Assembly: GCF_042653545.1 (NCBI RefSeq) | Contig: NZ_JBHSIS010000002.1 | Span: 496,001 to 560,000, forward strand | Direction: 5' to 3' | Length of the DNA: 64,000 nucleotides | Source: Actinophytocola glycyrrhizae | Lineage (GTDB): Bacteria > Actinomycetota > Actinomycetes > Mycobacteriales > Pseudonocardiaceae | In this document: one piece after another, positions 8,139-16,808 of the stretch | Numbering within the stretch: the stretch's first letter is position 1 | How the letters are laid out: every line of letters begins with the position of its first letter | The notes under the pieces: model-generated | Told to the model about the DNA's origin: nothing | Seen by the model: only the letters and a program-made list of their open reading frames with translations | Databases searched by the model: none | Program-made: the position numbers and the translations under genes

Positions 8139-9037
8139 CCACGCTCGCCGGGCGCAGGAAGCGCAGGCGCGGCGACGGGCGCGACGCGTGGCTGCTCGTG
8201 CTGCCCGCGCTCGTCCCGGTCGTGCTGATCAGCGTGTACCCGCTGGTTCAGGGCATCCTGCTCGGCTTCACCGACGCCGAGGCGGGCCTGAACCAGGTCA
8301 CGAACTTCAACGGCCTGGACAACTACGAGAAGCTGCTGCACAACGAGCTGTTCTGGGCCAGCTTCCGGATCGGCCTGATCTGGGCGTTCGGCGTCACGAT
8401 CATCCAGTTCCTCGCCTCGCTGGGGCTCGCGCTGCTGCTCAACGCCGACCTGCGGCTGCGCTGGCTCGCCCGCACGCTCGCGCTCGTGCCGTGGGCCATG
8501 CCACCGGTCGTCATCGCGATCATGTGGCGGCTCATGCTCAACCCGACGTACGGGCCGGTCAACGAGACGCTGCGGACCCTCGGCCTGCCCGGCGACATCA
8601 ACTGGCTCGGCGACTTCTCGACCGCGCTGCCCGCGGTGATCGTCGTCGGCGTGTGGGCCGGGATGCCGCAGACCACGATCACGCTGCTCGCCGGGCTGCA
8701 GAACGTGTCCGGTGACCTGCACGAGGCCGCGGCGATCGACGGCGCGAGCACGTGGCAGCGGTTCTGGCACGTCACGCTGCCCGCGCTGCGGCCGGTGATC
8801 CTGGCCATCACCTCGCTCGACCTGATCTGGAACTTCAACTCGTTCGCACTGGTCTTCGTGCTCACGGCGGGCGGGCCGGGTGGCAAGACGATGCTGCCGA
8901 TGTTGTTCGCCTACAACGAGGCGTTCCGGTACGGCAACTTCGGGTACGCGGCCGCGCTGGGTAACGTGATGGTCGTCGTCATCGCCGCGTTCCTCTTCTT
9001 CTACCTGCGCGGTCAGGCAAGGAGCCGGGAGTCATGA
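8135..9037 (+). CDS. sugar ABC transporter permease, MalF/UgpA type
   Basis: Inner-membrane subunit of 300 residues in a carbohydrate importer of the CUT1 class. It has six predicted helices, beginning with AWLLVLPALVPVVLISVYPL. The EAA loop that contacts the ATPase reads EAAAIDGASTWQRFWHVTLP. Its ATG overlaps the LacI stop and its own stop overlaps the next permease start, so the three genes are coupled. No ATPase gene is present in this operon. Many actinomycete CUT1 systems share one multitask ATPase (MsiK type) encoded elsewhere, which is the likely explanation. Confidence 0.94.
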   Translation: MTTLAGRRKRRRGDGRDAWLLVLPALVPVVLISVYPLVQGILLGFTDAEAGLNQVTNFNGLDNYEKLLHNELFWASFRIGLIWAFGVTIIQFLASLGLALLLNADLRLRWLARTLALVPWAMPPVVIAIMWRLMLNPTYGPVNETLRTLGLPGDINWLGDFSTALPAVIVVGVWAGMPQTTITLLAGLQNVSGDLHEAAAIDGASTWQRFWHVTLPALRPVILAITSLDLIWNFNSFALVFVLTAGGPGGKTMLPMLFAYNEAFRYGNFGYAAALGNVMVVVIAAFLFFYLRGQARSRES

Positions 9038-9936
9038 CACCGACACTCGCGCGGCCGGAGAAGGCGAACCAGGTCAACCGCAGGGTGTCCGAGGCACCCG
9101 TCCGTCGCACGAGGACGTTCGCGCGGCCGCTGCAGTACCTCGCGCTGCTCGGCTACGTGGTCTTCCTCGGGTTCCCGCTGCTGTTCCTGCTCTCGACGTC
9201 GTTGAAGACGCCGAGGCAGCTGCAGTCCGGTGACGCGTCGTTCATCCCGGACAGCCTCACCTGGAGCAACTTCTCCGGCGCCATCACGAAGGCGAACCTG
9301 GTGCAGGCAGCCGGGAACAGCCTCTACGTCGCCGCGCTGACGACCGTCATCGTGACGCTGCTGTCACTGCCTGCCGCGTACGCGCTGGCGCGGTTCAGGA
9401 CCAGGCTCCGCGGCCTCGCGACAGGCTGGATCCTGCTCTCCCAGGTGTTCCCGTTCATCCTGATCGTGATCCCGGTCTTCCTGGTGCTCAAGCAGATCGG
9501 GCTCGTGAACAACCCGCTCGGCCTCGTGCTGGTCTACACCGTCTGGTGCATGCCGTTCGCGTTGTGGATGTTGCGCGGCTACGTCGCCGCGATCCCCGTG
9601 GAGCTGGAGGAGGCCGGTGCGATCGACGGCGCGGGCAAGCTCCGGGTGCTGCGGTCGATCGTGCTGCCGCTGCTCGCGCCGGGGCTCGTCGCGACGAGCC
9701 TGTTCACGTTCATCTCGTCGTGGAACGAGTTCTTCTTCGCCCTGGTGCTGATCCAGGACCCGGGCCTGCAGACCCTGCCGCTGACCCTCGCGCGCTTCGT
9801 GGGCGCGGAGGGACAGGTCCAGCTCGGCCAGCTCGCTGCTGCCTCGCTGCTCGCGACCGTGCCGAGCCTCGTGTTCTTCCTGTTCATCCAACGCCGCCTC
9901 ACCTCAGGGCTGATGAGCGGCGCCGTCAAAGGCTGA
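9034..9936 (+). CDS. sugar ABC transporter permease, MalG/UgpE type
   Basis: Second membrane subunit, 300 residues, pairing with the permease just upstream. It has a long cytoplasmic N-terminus, then helices starting YLALLGYVVFLGFPLLFLL. The EAA loop is ELEEAGAIDGAGKLRVLRSI, and the C-terminal segment SWNEFFFALVLIQ is typical of MalG-like proteins. The start ATG overlaps the preceding stop (ATGA). A 22-base gap with AAGGAG follows before the binding-protein gene. Confidence 0.94.
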   Translation: MTPTLARPEKANQVNRRVSEAPVRRTRTFARPLQYLALLGYVVFLGFPLLFLLSTSLKTPRQLQSGDASFIPDSLTWSNFSGAITKANLVQAAGNSLYVAALTTVIVTLLSLPAAYALARFRTRLRGLATGWILLSQVFPFILIVIPVFLVLKQIGLVNNPLGLVLVYTVWCMPFALWMLRGYVAAIPVELEEAGAIDGAGKLRVLRSIVLPLLAPGLVATSLFTFISSWNEFFFALVLIQDPGLQTLPLTLARFVGAEGQVQLGQLAAASLLATVPSLVFFLFIQRRLTSGLMSGAVKG

Positions 9937-9958
9937 CGACCCAAGAAGGAGAAACCCC

Positions 9959-11254
9959 ATGAAGCGAAAGGCGTTGCTCGGCATCGGTGCCGCCGCGGCC
10001 CTGTTGCTGTCCGGCTGCGCGCTCGGCGGTGGCGAGAGCACCGACGACTCGGGCGGTTCCGCGCAGGGGCCGGTCACGCTGACGTTCCAGAGCCTGGCCT
10101 ACCAGGACTCGACGGTGGCGGCGACCAAGGAGATCGTCGACGCCTGGAACGCCGACAACCCGGACATCCAGATCAAGCTGACGCAGGGCACGTGGGACAA
10201 CGTGCACGACCAGCTCGTCACCCAGTTCCAGGGCGGCACGGCGCCGGACATCATCCACGACGAGTCCAGCGACATCATGGGTTTCGCCGAGCAGGGCTAC
10301 CTCGCCGACATCGACCAGTACCTGAGCGAGGACGTCAGGAACGCGGTCAGCCAGGACGTGTGGAACACCGTCACCACCGCGGACGGCAAGGTGGTCGCCG
10401 CGCCGACGCTGCTGCAGACCTACGTGGTGTTCGCGAACACCGACGCGTTCAAGGCGGCGGGCATCGAGGTGCCCTCCGGTGACCAGCTCACCTGGGACGA
10501 CCTGCGGGCCGCGGCCAAGAAGCTGGCGACGGGCGGGAAGTTCGGCATCGGCTGGGGCCTCAAGCAGCCCACCGCGGCGATCATGAACACCGCGCTCGGG
10601 TTCGACGGCACGTTCTTCGAGACCAAGGAGGACGGCTCCGCGACGATCCACGTCGGCGACGGCGAGGTCGCGGTGCCGGAGAAGATCCACGCGATGGCGT
10701 ACCAGGACTCCTCGCTCGACCCGGTGACGCTGACGCAGTCCGGCACCGACGTGCTGCCCGGCTTCCTGTCCGGCAAGTACGGCATGTACGTCGGCGGCAA
10801 CTTCCTGGCCCAGCAGATCACCGAGGCCGCACAGCCCGGTTTCAACTGGACGGTCCTGCCCCCGCTCGCCGGCTCCGCGGGCCCGGTGCAGGCGGCGAAC
10901 CCGCAGACCATGTCGGTGTCGGCGCAGAGCAAGGCACCCGAGCAGGCCGCGAAGTTCATCGACTACTTCATGAACGCGGAGAACCAGGCGAAGCTCGCGC
11001 AGGGCGACTGGCTGATCCCGGCGTCCGCGCCCGCCCGCGACGCGGTGGCGGAGCAGACGAAGGACATCCCGGTGTGGGAGCCGATCCTGAAGACCGGTGA
11101 CGACCTGAAGGGCGCGCCGTTCCAGAAGGCGAAGAACTACCCGCAGTGGAAGGACCAGTACGCGACGCCCGCGCTGCAGCAGTACTTCGCGAACTCGATC
11201 AGCGTCGACGACCTGAAAAAGCAGCTGACGGACGGCTGGCAGTCACTGGGCTGA
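9959..11254 (+). CDS. sugar ABC transporter substrate-binding lipoprotein, family 1
   Basis: Lipid-anchored extracellular receptor, 431 residues. The signal peptide ends in the lipobox LLSGC (Cys20), followed by a Gly/Ser/Asp linker. The mature part has the family-1 pattern (VTLTFQSLAYQD, then TQFQGGTAPDIIHDESSDI and a C-terminal EQAAKFIDYFMNAENQA). AAGAAGGAG lies just before the ATG. It delivers the solute to the two permeases upstream. The operon context suggests a sugar, glycoside or nucleoside-like ligand. Confidence 0.93.
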   Translation: MKRKALLGIGAAAALLLSGCALGGGESTDDSGGSAQGPVTLTFQSLAYQDSTVAATKEIVDAWNADNPDIQIKLTQGTWDNVHDQLVTQFQGGTAPDIIHDESSDIMGFAEQGYLADIDQYLSEDVRNAVSQDVWNTVTTADGKVVAAPTLLQTYVVFANTDAFKAAGIEVPSGDQLTWDDLRAAAKKLATGGKFGIGWGLKQPTAAIMNTALGFDGTFFETKEDGSATIHVGDGEVAVPEKIHAMAYQDSSLDPVTLTQSGTDVLPGFLSGKYGMYVGGNFLAQQITEAAQPGFNWTVLPPLAGSAGPVQAANPQTMSVSAQSKAPEQAAKFIDYFMNAENQAKLAQGDWLIPASAPARDAVAEQTKDIPVWEPILKTGDDLKGAPFQKAKNYPQWKDQYATPALQQYFANSISVDDLKKQLTDGWQSLG

Positions 11255-11260
11255 CGCCCG

Positions 11261-11317
11261 GTGCCCTGAACGACGCTCTCAGGACACCCAACGTCTCGAA
11301 AGCGTCGTTCACGGCAC
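11261..11317. repeat. hairpin repeat inside the operon
   Basis: Arms of 20 bases (GTGCCCTGAACGACGCTCTC at 11261-11280 and its near complement at 11298-11317, 18 of 20 pairing). Sequence and loop resemble the terminator at 3570-3625, so both belong to one dispersed hairpin family. Here it lies between two genes of the same direction and could lower expression of the enzyme genes relative to the transporter genes. Confidence 0.7.
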
Positions 11318-11335
11318 TCCAGGAGGGGAGAGTTC

Positions 11336-12466
11336 ATGCTCGAGGACCGGGCTACGGGGGCCCTGGCCGGGGCCGCGGTGGCCGACGCGCTCGGCGGTGC
11401 GGCGGAGGGCAACACACCGGCGGCCATCCGTGAGCGGTACGACGGTTTCATCGAGGGGATCGTGCCGCCGTTCAACACCGACTGGCGGCACGCCCGCCCC
11501 ATCGCGCCGTACCACAAGGGCGACGGGCACGTCACCGACGACACCCTGATGACCACCGCGCTCGTCGAGGTGTACGACACGGTGCGCGACCACCTGGACG
11601 CGCACGCGATCGCCGACCACCTCGTGCCACTGCTCATCGGGGAACGCAGGTGGATCCCGGAACTGGAGGCCGAGACGATCCTCCTCCACCGGATCTTCCT
11701 CGCGGAGAAGTGGCTGGTGGCGCGGCTGCACTACGGGCACATCGACCCGCGGGAGGCCGGCGTCGGCAACATCGTGAACTGCGGTGCCGCCATGTACGCC
11801 GCGCCGATCGGGATCGCCAACGCCGGCTCGCCGACCGGCGCGTACGCGGAGGCGATCGACGTCGCCGGCGCGCACCAGTCCAGCTACGGGCGGGAGGCTG
11901 CCGGCGTGTACGCGGCGTGCGTGGCGGAGGCGATGCGGCCGGAGGCGACGGTGTCGTCGGTGGTCGAGGTGGCGCTGTCGGTGGCCAAGGACGGCACCAG
12001 GGACGCGATCGAGGCCGTGACGTCGGCGGCCACGTCGCTGACCGACTGGCGCACCTCGCTGCCCGCGATCCGGGCGGCGGTCGAGCCGTACGACACGGTC
12101 GGCCCGCACTACCGGGCACCGGCGCGCGACGCCCGGATTCCCAGCCGCACCAAGTCCATCGAGGAACTGCCGGTGGCACTGGGCATGCTGGTCGTCGCGG
12201 GCGGTGACTACCGGGAGACCGTGCTGGGCGCGGTGAACTACGGCCGCGACTCGGACTCGATCGCGGTCATGGGCGGCTCGATCGCGGGTGCGCTCGGTGG
12301 GCGCGCGGCCGTGCCGGACGAGTGGGTGACCGACGTCAGCGAGGCCAGCAGGATGGACGTCACGGCGACCGGCCCGACGATGGCCGCGGTGGCGAAGGAC
12401 ATCTGGGCCAAGGACCAGGCGCGGTTCGGGCAGCGCGCGAAGCTGTTCGGGACGGAGGCCCCCTGA
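11336..12466 (+). CDS. ADP-ribosylglycohydrolase (DraG/ARH) family protein 1
   Basis: Cytoplasmic all-helical hydrolase, 376 residues. It opens with RATGALAGAAVADALGGAAEG, typical of the family. The two metal-binding clusters are present: THR-Asp-Asp-Thr at 67-70 (VTDDTLM) and Asp305/Asp307 (GRDSDSIAVMGGSIAGAL). Family members cleave N- or O-glycosidic bonds to ribose-type sugars using two magnesium ions. Within a sugar-uptake operon, a small-molecule glycoside is a more likely substrate than an ADP-ribosylated protein; this is inference. A strong AGGAGGGGAG precedes the ATG. Its stop overlaps the next start (TGATG). Confidence 0.9.
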   Translation: MLEDRATGALAGAAVADALGGAAEGNTPAAIRERYDGFIEGIVPPFNTDWRHARPIAPYHKGDGHVTDDTLMTTALVEVYDTVRDHLDAHAIADHLVPLLIGERRWIPELEAETILLHRIFLAEKWLVARLHYGHIDPREAGVGNIVNCGAAMYAAPIGIANAGSPTGAYAEAIDVAGAHQSSYGREAAGVYAACVAEAMRPEATVSSVVEVALSVAKDGTRDAIEAVTSAATSLTDWRTSLPAIRAAVEPYDTVGPHYRAPARDARIPSRTKSIEELPVALGMLVVAGGDYRETVLGAVNYGRDSDSIAVMGGSIAGALGGRAAVPDEWVTDVSEASRMDVTATGPTMAAVAKDIWAKDQARFGQRAKLFGTEAP

Positions 12467-13818
12467 TGCTCCGTCTCACGTGGACACAGCCGGAGGACCT
12501 GGTGCCGCACGCGTTCGCCGCGGCCAGGGCGGACGGCATCGACGTCGACGACCTCGCCGGCTCGTGGACCGCGGCGGGCGGCTCGCTCCACGCACCGGGC
12601 TCCGGCGCCACCAAGGACCCCGCGCCCCCGGCACTGCGCAAGCTCGCCCGCGAGCTGTTGTCGCAAGTGGACGAACGGGAGGCGCCCGCGGCGCTGCGTG
12701 CCGCCGAGCCGGACGGCCTGGACGAGATCCTCGCGTTGACGCGGCCGGTGCCGGTGGGGTCACCCGGCACGGACCTGGCCGACCGCGTGCACGGCGCGTG
12801 GCTCGGCCGGGCGGCCGGTTGCCTGCTCGGCAAGCCGGTGGAGAAGATCCCCCGCGAGGGCATCCGCGCCATCGCCCAGTCGACCGGCAACTGGCCGATC
12901 TCCCGCTACTTCACCGAGGTCGGCCTCGACGGGGAGCTGAAGTCCAGGTACCCGTGGAACCGGCGCAGCCGCCCGACGAGCCTGCTCGAGAACATCGACG
13001 GGATGCCGGAGGACGACGACCTCAACTTCCCGCTCATCGCGCTGGACCTGCTGGAACGCCACGGCGACGGGTTCACCACCGACGACGTGGCCCAGTCGTG
13101 GCTCGCCAACCTGCCCGGCGGCCGGGTGTTCACCGCGGAGCGGATCGCGTACCGCAACCTCCTCGACGGCTACGAGCCGGACGTGGCGGGCCGGGTCGGC
13201 AACCCGTTCCGTGACTGGATCGGTGCGCAGATCCGCACCGACGTGTACGGCTGGACCCACCCTGGTGACCCGGTGACCGCGGCCCGGCTCGCGTGGACCG
13301 ACGCCCGCCTCACGCACGGCCGCAACGGTCTGTACGGCGCCATGTTCGCCGCCGCGGCGTGTTCGGCAGCGGTGGTCGCGGGTTCGGTGACCGAGGTGCT
13401 GGCGGCGGGTCTGTCGGTCGTGCCGCCGGAGTCCCGGTTCACCCGGGCGATCACCATGGGCTTCGAACTGGGCCCGCTGCCGACAGAGGACGCACTGGAC
13501 CGGATCCACGCCAGGTACGGCGACCTGCACTGGGTGCACGTGCTCAACAACGCGGCCACCCTCGGCTACGCCCTCGCCCGCGGCGACGGCGACTACGCCA
13601 CCACGATCACCACGGCCGTCACCGGTGGCTGGGACACCGACTCCACCGGCGCCACCGCCGGCTCCATCGCGGGTGCGCTGACCGGCGCGAAGCGCCTTCC
13701 GCCGGAGTGGGTCATCCCGCTGCGCAACCGCCTGGCCTCGACGGTCCCCGGGTTCGACGGCATCGGGTTCGACACGCTCGCCCGCCGTACGCTGGCTCTC
13801 GTGAGGACCGAATCATGA
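12466..13818 (+). CDS. ADP-ribosylglycohydrolase (DraG/ARH) family protein 2
   Basis: A second, larger family member of 450 residues, with an N-terminal extension of about 105 residues of unknown fold before the hydrolase domain (VHGAWLGRAAGCLLGKPVEK). The acidic motif MPEDDDLNF and the C-terminal metal motif GGWDTDSTGATAG (Asp390, Asp392) are intact, so it should be catalytically competent. The pairing of two distinct DraG-type enzymes suggests two steps, or two anomers or forms, of one substrate. It is translated by TGATG coupling to the previous gene and followed by a 136-base spacer with an inverted repeat. Confidence 0.9.
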   Translation: MLRLTWTQPEDLVPHAFAAARADGIDVDDLAGSWTAAGGSLHAPGSGATKDPAPPALRKLARELLSQVDEREAPAALRAAEPDGLDEILALTRPVPVGSPGTDLADRVHGAWLGRAAGCLLGKPVEKIPREGIRAIAQSTGNWPISRYFTEVGLDGELKSRYPWNRRSRPTSLLENIDGMPEDDDLNFPLIALDLLERHGDGFTTDDVAQSWLANLPGGRVFTAERIAYRNLLDGYEPDVAGRVGNPFRDWIGAQIRTDVYGWTHPGDPVTAARLAWTDARLTHGRNGLYGAMFAAAACSAAVVAGSVTEVLAAGLSVVPPESRFTRAITMGFELGPLPTEDALDRIHARYGDLHWVHVLNNAATLGYALARGDGDYATTITTAVTGGWDTDSTGATAGSIAGALTGAKRLPPEWVIPLRNRLASTVPGFDGIGFDTLARRTLALVRTES

Positions 13819-13866
13819 GCGTCGGCGGGAGCGGAGCGACGGAGCGGCCGCCGTCTGGACCGACGA

Positions 13867-13911
13867 GCGCGGAGCTTCCTGCGCGAGGAACGAGCCCAGG
13901 AAGCTCCGCGC
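13867..13911. repeat. inverted repeat in the intra-operon spacer
   Basis: Perfect 15-base arms (GCGCGGAGCTTCCTG at 13867-13881 and its complement at 13897-13911) with a 15-base loop. It lies in the only long gap between coding regions of the enzyme half of the operon (13819-13954). It could be a processing or stabilising hairpin. The spacer also begins ATGAGCGTCGG, resembling the true start ATGAGTGTCACC of the next gene. Confidence 0.65.
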
Positions 13912-13954
13912 GCAGGAGGGAAGGCGGCGGATCGAGCGGAGGAGCGCGGCGACC

Positions 13955-14812
13955 ATGAGTGTCACCGTCGTGGGCAGCGGCAACGTGGACCTGGTCAGCC
14001 AGGTGGAACGGATCCCATTGCCCGGTGAGACCGTCCTGTCCACCGGGTTCGCCACGCACGCGGGCGGCAAGGGCAACAACCAGGCCACCGCCGCGGCAAG
14101 AGCGGGTGCGACGACCACGTTCGTCGGCGCGTTCGGCGACGACGACAACGGTGCCCGGCTGCGGGAAAGCCTCACCGGCTCAGGTGTGCGGCCGCTCGTG
14201 CGCACCTCGGACGAACCGACCGGCACCGCGCTCATCACCGTGTCCGCCACCGGCGAGAACGCGATCGTGGTCAACGCAGGCGCCAACGCCACCCTCACCG
14301 ACCTGACGCAGGAGGAACGCGCCGCGATCGCGGGCGCGGACCTCGTGCTGATGCAGCTCGAGATCCCCCTCGCCACCGTGGTGGCGGCGGCGGAGATCGC
14401 GAGCGGCCGGGTCGTGCTCAACGCGGCTCCCGCGCAGCGACTGCCCTGCGAGCTGCTCACCCATGTCGACCTGCTGGTCGTCAACGAGCACGAGGCAGCG
14501 CTGCTCGGCGGCGCCGACCACCTGCTGACCGTGGTGCCCGCGCTGGTCGTCACGCTCGGTGCCAAGGGCGCGCTGGTGCGCACCCGCGACACCACGACCG
14601 AGGTTCCCGGCATCGCCGTCGACGTGGTCGACACCACCGGCGCGGGCGACACCTTCTGCGGTGCGCTCGTCGCCGCGCTCGACGAGCACAGGCCGCTCGA
14701 CGACGCGGTCCGGTTCGCGTCCGTCGCGGCCGCGCTGTCGGTGCGTCGCGCGGGTGCCGTGCCCGCCATCCCGACCCGTGAGGAGATCGACGATTTCCAC
14801 CCGCACGACTGA
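13955..14812 (+). CDS. PfkB-family carbohydrate kinase (ribokinase-like)
   Basis: ATP-dependent sugar kinase of 285 residues. The N-terminal PfkB signature with its sugar-binding glycines is HAGGKGNNQA (about 35-44). The C-terminal signature is DTTGAGDTFCGAL with catalytic Asp232. Overall it resembles RbsK more than fructokinases, so a pentose such as ribose is a reasonable substrate. It would trap the sugar released by the DraG-type hydrolases. GGAGGAG precedes the ATG by about 9 bases. The 3' end overlaps the proposed start of the next gene. Confidence 0.9.
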   Translation: MSVTVVGSGNVDLVSQVERIPLPGETVLSTGFATHAGGKGNNQATAAARAGATTTFVGAFGDDDNGARLRESLTGSGVRPLVRTSDEPTGTALITVSATGENAIVVNAGANATLTDLTQEERAAIAGADLVLMQLEIPLATVVAAAEIASGRVVLNAAPAQRLPCELLTHVDLLVVNEHEAALLGGADHLLTVVPALVVTLGAKGALVRTRDTTTEVPGIAVDVVDTTGAGDTFCGALVAALDEHRPLDDAVRFASVAAALSVRRAGAVPAIPTREEIDDFHPHD

Positions 14813-16808
14813 CCGGCACGCCGACCCGGACGAGGCGGCCACGAACCGGTTCGACCCGCTGGTCCCGCGCCCGATCGACCTGCCGACCACGCTCCCCCTC
14901 GACGAGCCGCTCGAACCCGGGACCGGCGACATCGCCAAGGTCTTCGCGGCGCCGGACGACCCGGCCGACTGGCCGGCGTGGCGCGCGGCGCTCGCCCGCT
15001 GGCGCGAGGAGGCCCACGCACGGCTGCGCTACGACGGGGTGATCTACGACCGGTCAGCGACCGGCTGGACCAGCTCCTGCTACAGCGTCGCGCTGGTCTG
15101 GCTGTGGGACGAGCGGCTGTTCGACCGGGAACACGGCCGCTTCGACGTCGCCGGTTTCCTCGCGAGGACGTCCGACCACGGCGGCTTCGACGGAGTCGTG
15201 CTGTGGCACGCCTACCCGGTCATCGGCATCGACGACCGCAACCAGTTCGACTTCTACCGCGACGTGCCGGGCCTGCGTGACGTGATCGCCGAGTTCCAGT
15301 CGCGCGGCCTCAGGGTGTTCCTCGACTACAACCCGTGGGACACCGGCACCCGCCGCCCGCCGCATGACGACGCGACCGAGCTCGCACAGCTGGCGAGCGA
15401 GCTGGGCACCGACGGGATGTTCCTGGACACCATGAAGGAAGGCGACTCGCGCCTGGTGTCCGCGCTGCTCGGCAACGACCCGCCGCAGGTGCTCGAGGGT
15501 GAGTCGCGGCTGCCGAACGCCCGCATCGTCGACCACCAGCTGAGCTGGGCGCAGTGGTTCGCGGACAGCACAGCGCCCGGCGTGCAGCGGGCCCACTGGT
15601 TCGAACGCCGCCACATGACCCACCAGACGCGACGCTGGAACCGCGACCACAGCGACGAACTGCAGTCGGCGTTCATGAACGGCACCGGCATGCTCGTGTG
15701 GGACACGGTGTTCGGTGTCTGGGTCGGGTGGAACGAACGCGACAAGGCGACGCTGCGCCGCATGCTGCGGGTGCAGCGGGCGCTGACCACGCTGTTCGTG
15801 CACGGCGAGTGGACGCCGCTGGCCGACGCCTCCGACGAGGCGATCGCGGCCGGGGTGTACGCGTCCCGGTTCGCCGACCAGCGGGGCAGCACGCTGTGGA
15901 CGCTCGTGAACCGCGGGAGGGCCGACTACACCGGGCCCGCGCTGACCGCGACCACCGGCGGCACCGCGTGGTTCGACCTCACCTCGGGCGCCCGGCTCGG
16001 GCACGGCACGGCCGCGCCCGCGGTCACGGTGCCCGCGCGCGGGGTGGCGGCCGTGCTCGCCGTCGAAGGACCGGAACCGTCGTGGCTGGCGAGCCTGCTC
16101 GCGGCCGCGGCCGCCGATCGGGGTGCGACCGACGCGACCTTCCCGGCTCGCACCGCCCAGCGGGTGCGGCCCCGCCCTTCCCGTGGACGGCCTCGCGGGG
16201 TGACCGTCCGCGTCGAGGGCGGGCCGCGCACGCTGCCCATGACCTACCGGCGGCGGGAGACCGGCGGCTACCAGGGCGCTCCGTACGTCGAGGAGTGGAA
16301 GCCGCTGCCGCCGCGCCTGCACGACCCCCGGCAGGAGCTGCTGGACGTGACGGTGGCGGCTGTCGAGGTCGCGGCGCACGAGGTGACGAACGCCGAGTTC
16401 GCCGGGTTCCTCGCCGCCACCGGCTACCGGCCGACGTGCGAGAACCGCTGGTCACCTGGCACGGGCGACGGTGCGGCGACGATGGTCGACCTCGCCGACG
16501 CGCGTGCCTACGCGGAGTGGGTCGGCGGGCGGCTGCCGACGGAGTTCGAATGGCAGGTCGCCGCCGAGGCGCCGGGGTTCACCCGCGCCACTCCCCTGGT
16601 GTGGAACTGGACGGAAAGCGAGCACACCGACGGGATCACGCGGTTCGTGATGCTCAAGGGCGGCAGCGACCACGAGAGCACCGGCTCCGACTGGTACGTC
16701 GACGGCGGTCCGCGCGACCCGTCGTTCAGCCTCAAGTTCCTGCTGCCGGGCCTTGGCGTGGACCGCTCACCCGGCATCGGTTTCCGGGTGGCATGGGAGG
16801 TTCGATGA
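14778..16808 (+). CDS. TIM-barrel glycosidase-like protein fused to an FGE/SUMF1-like domain
   Basis: Unusual protein of about 676 residues. The first about 430 residues look like a (beta/alpha)8 glycosidase: RYDGVIYDRSATGWTSSCY, RVFLDYNPWDTG and DGMFLDTMKEGD have the spacing of barrel strands ending in acidic residues. A linker rich in Arg/Pro follows. The C-terminal about 190 residues match the formylglycine-generating-enzyme/EgtB fold (VEVAAHEVTNAEFAGFLAATG, GGRLPTEFEWQVAAE, GIGFRVAWEV). Only one cysteine (YRPTCEN) is seen there, so classical FGE chemistry is doubtful and a binding role is possible. The start is uncertain: GTG at 14778 overlaps the kinase by 35 bases and has no clear Shine-Dalgarno. 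The stop overlaps the next start (ATGA). Confidence 0.7.
   Translation: MRRSTISTRTTDRHADPDEAATNRFDPLVPRPIDLPTTLPLDEPLEPGTGDIAKVFAAPDDPADWPAWRAALARWREEAHARLRYDGVIYDRSATGWTSSCYSVALVWLWDERLFDREHGRFDVAGFLARTSDHGGFDGVVLWHAYPVIGIDDRNQFDFYRDVPGLRDVIAEFQSRGLRVFLDYNPWDTGTRRPPHDDATELAQLASELGTDGMFLDTMKEGDSRLVSALLGNDPPQVLEGESRLPNARIVDHQLSWAQWFADSTAPGVQRAHWFERRHMTHQTRRWNRDHSDELQSAFMNGTGMLVWDTVFGVWVGWNERDKATLRRMLRVQRALTTLFVHGEWTPLADASDEAIAAGVYASRFADQRGSTLWTLVNRGRADYTGPALTATTGGTAWFDLTSGARLGHGTAAPAVTVPARGVAAVLAVEGPEPSWLASLLAAAAADRGATDATFPARTAQRVRPRPSRGRPRGVTVRVEGGPRTLPMTYRRRETGGYQGAPYVEEWKPLPPRLHDPRQELLDVTVAAVEVAAHEVTNAEFAGFLAATGYRPTCENRWSPGTGDGAATMVDLADARAYAEWVGGRLPTEFEWQVAAEAPGFTRATPLVWNWTESEHTDGITRFVMLKGGSDHESTGSDWYVDGGPRDPSFSLKFLLPGLGVDRSPGIGFRVAWEVR

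Noticed and set aside
14792..14794. ATT as start codon for the TIM-barrel/FGE fusion
   Set aside because: AGGAG is well placed, but ATT starts are very rare; GTG 14778 was kept as the working start with low certainty.
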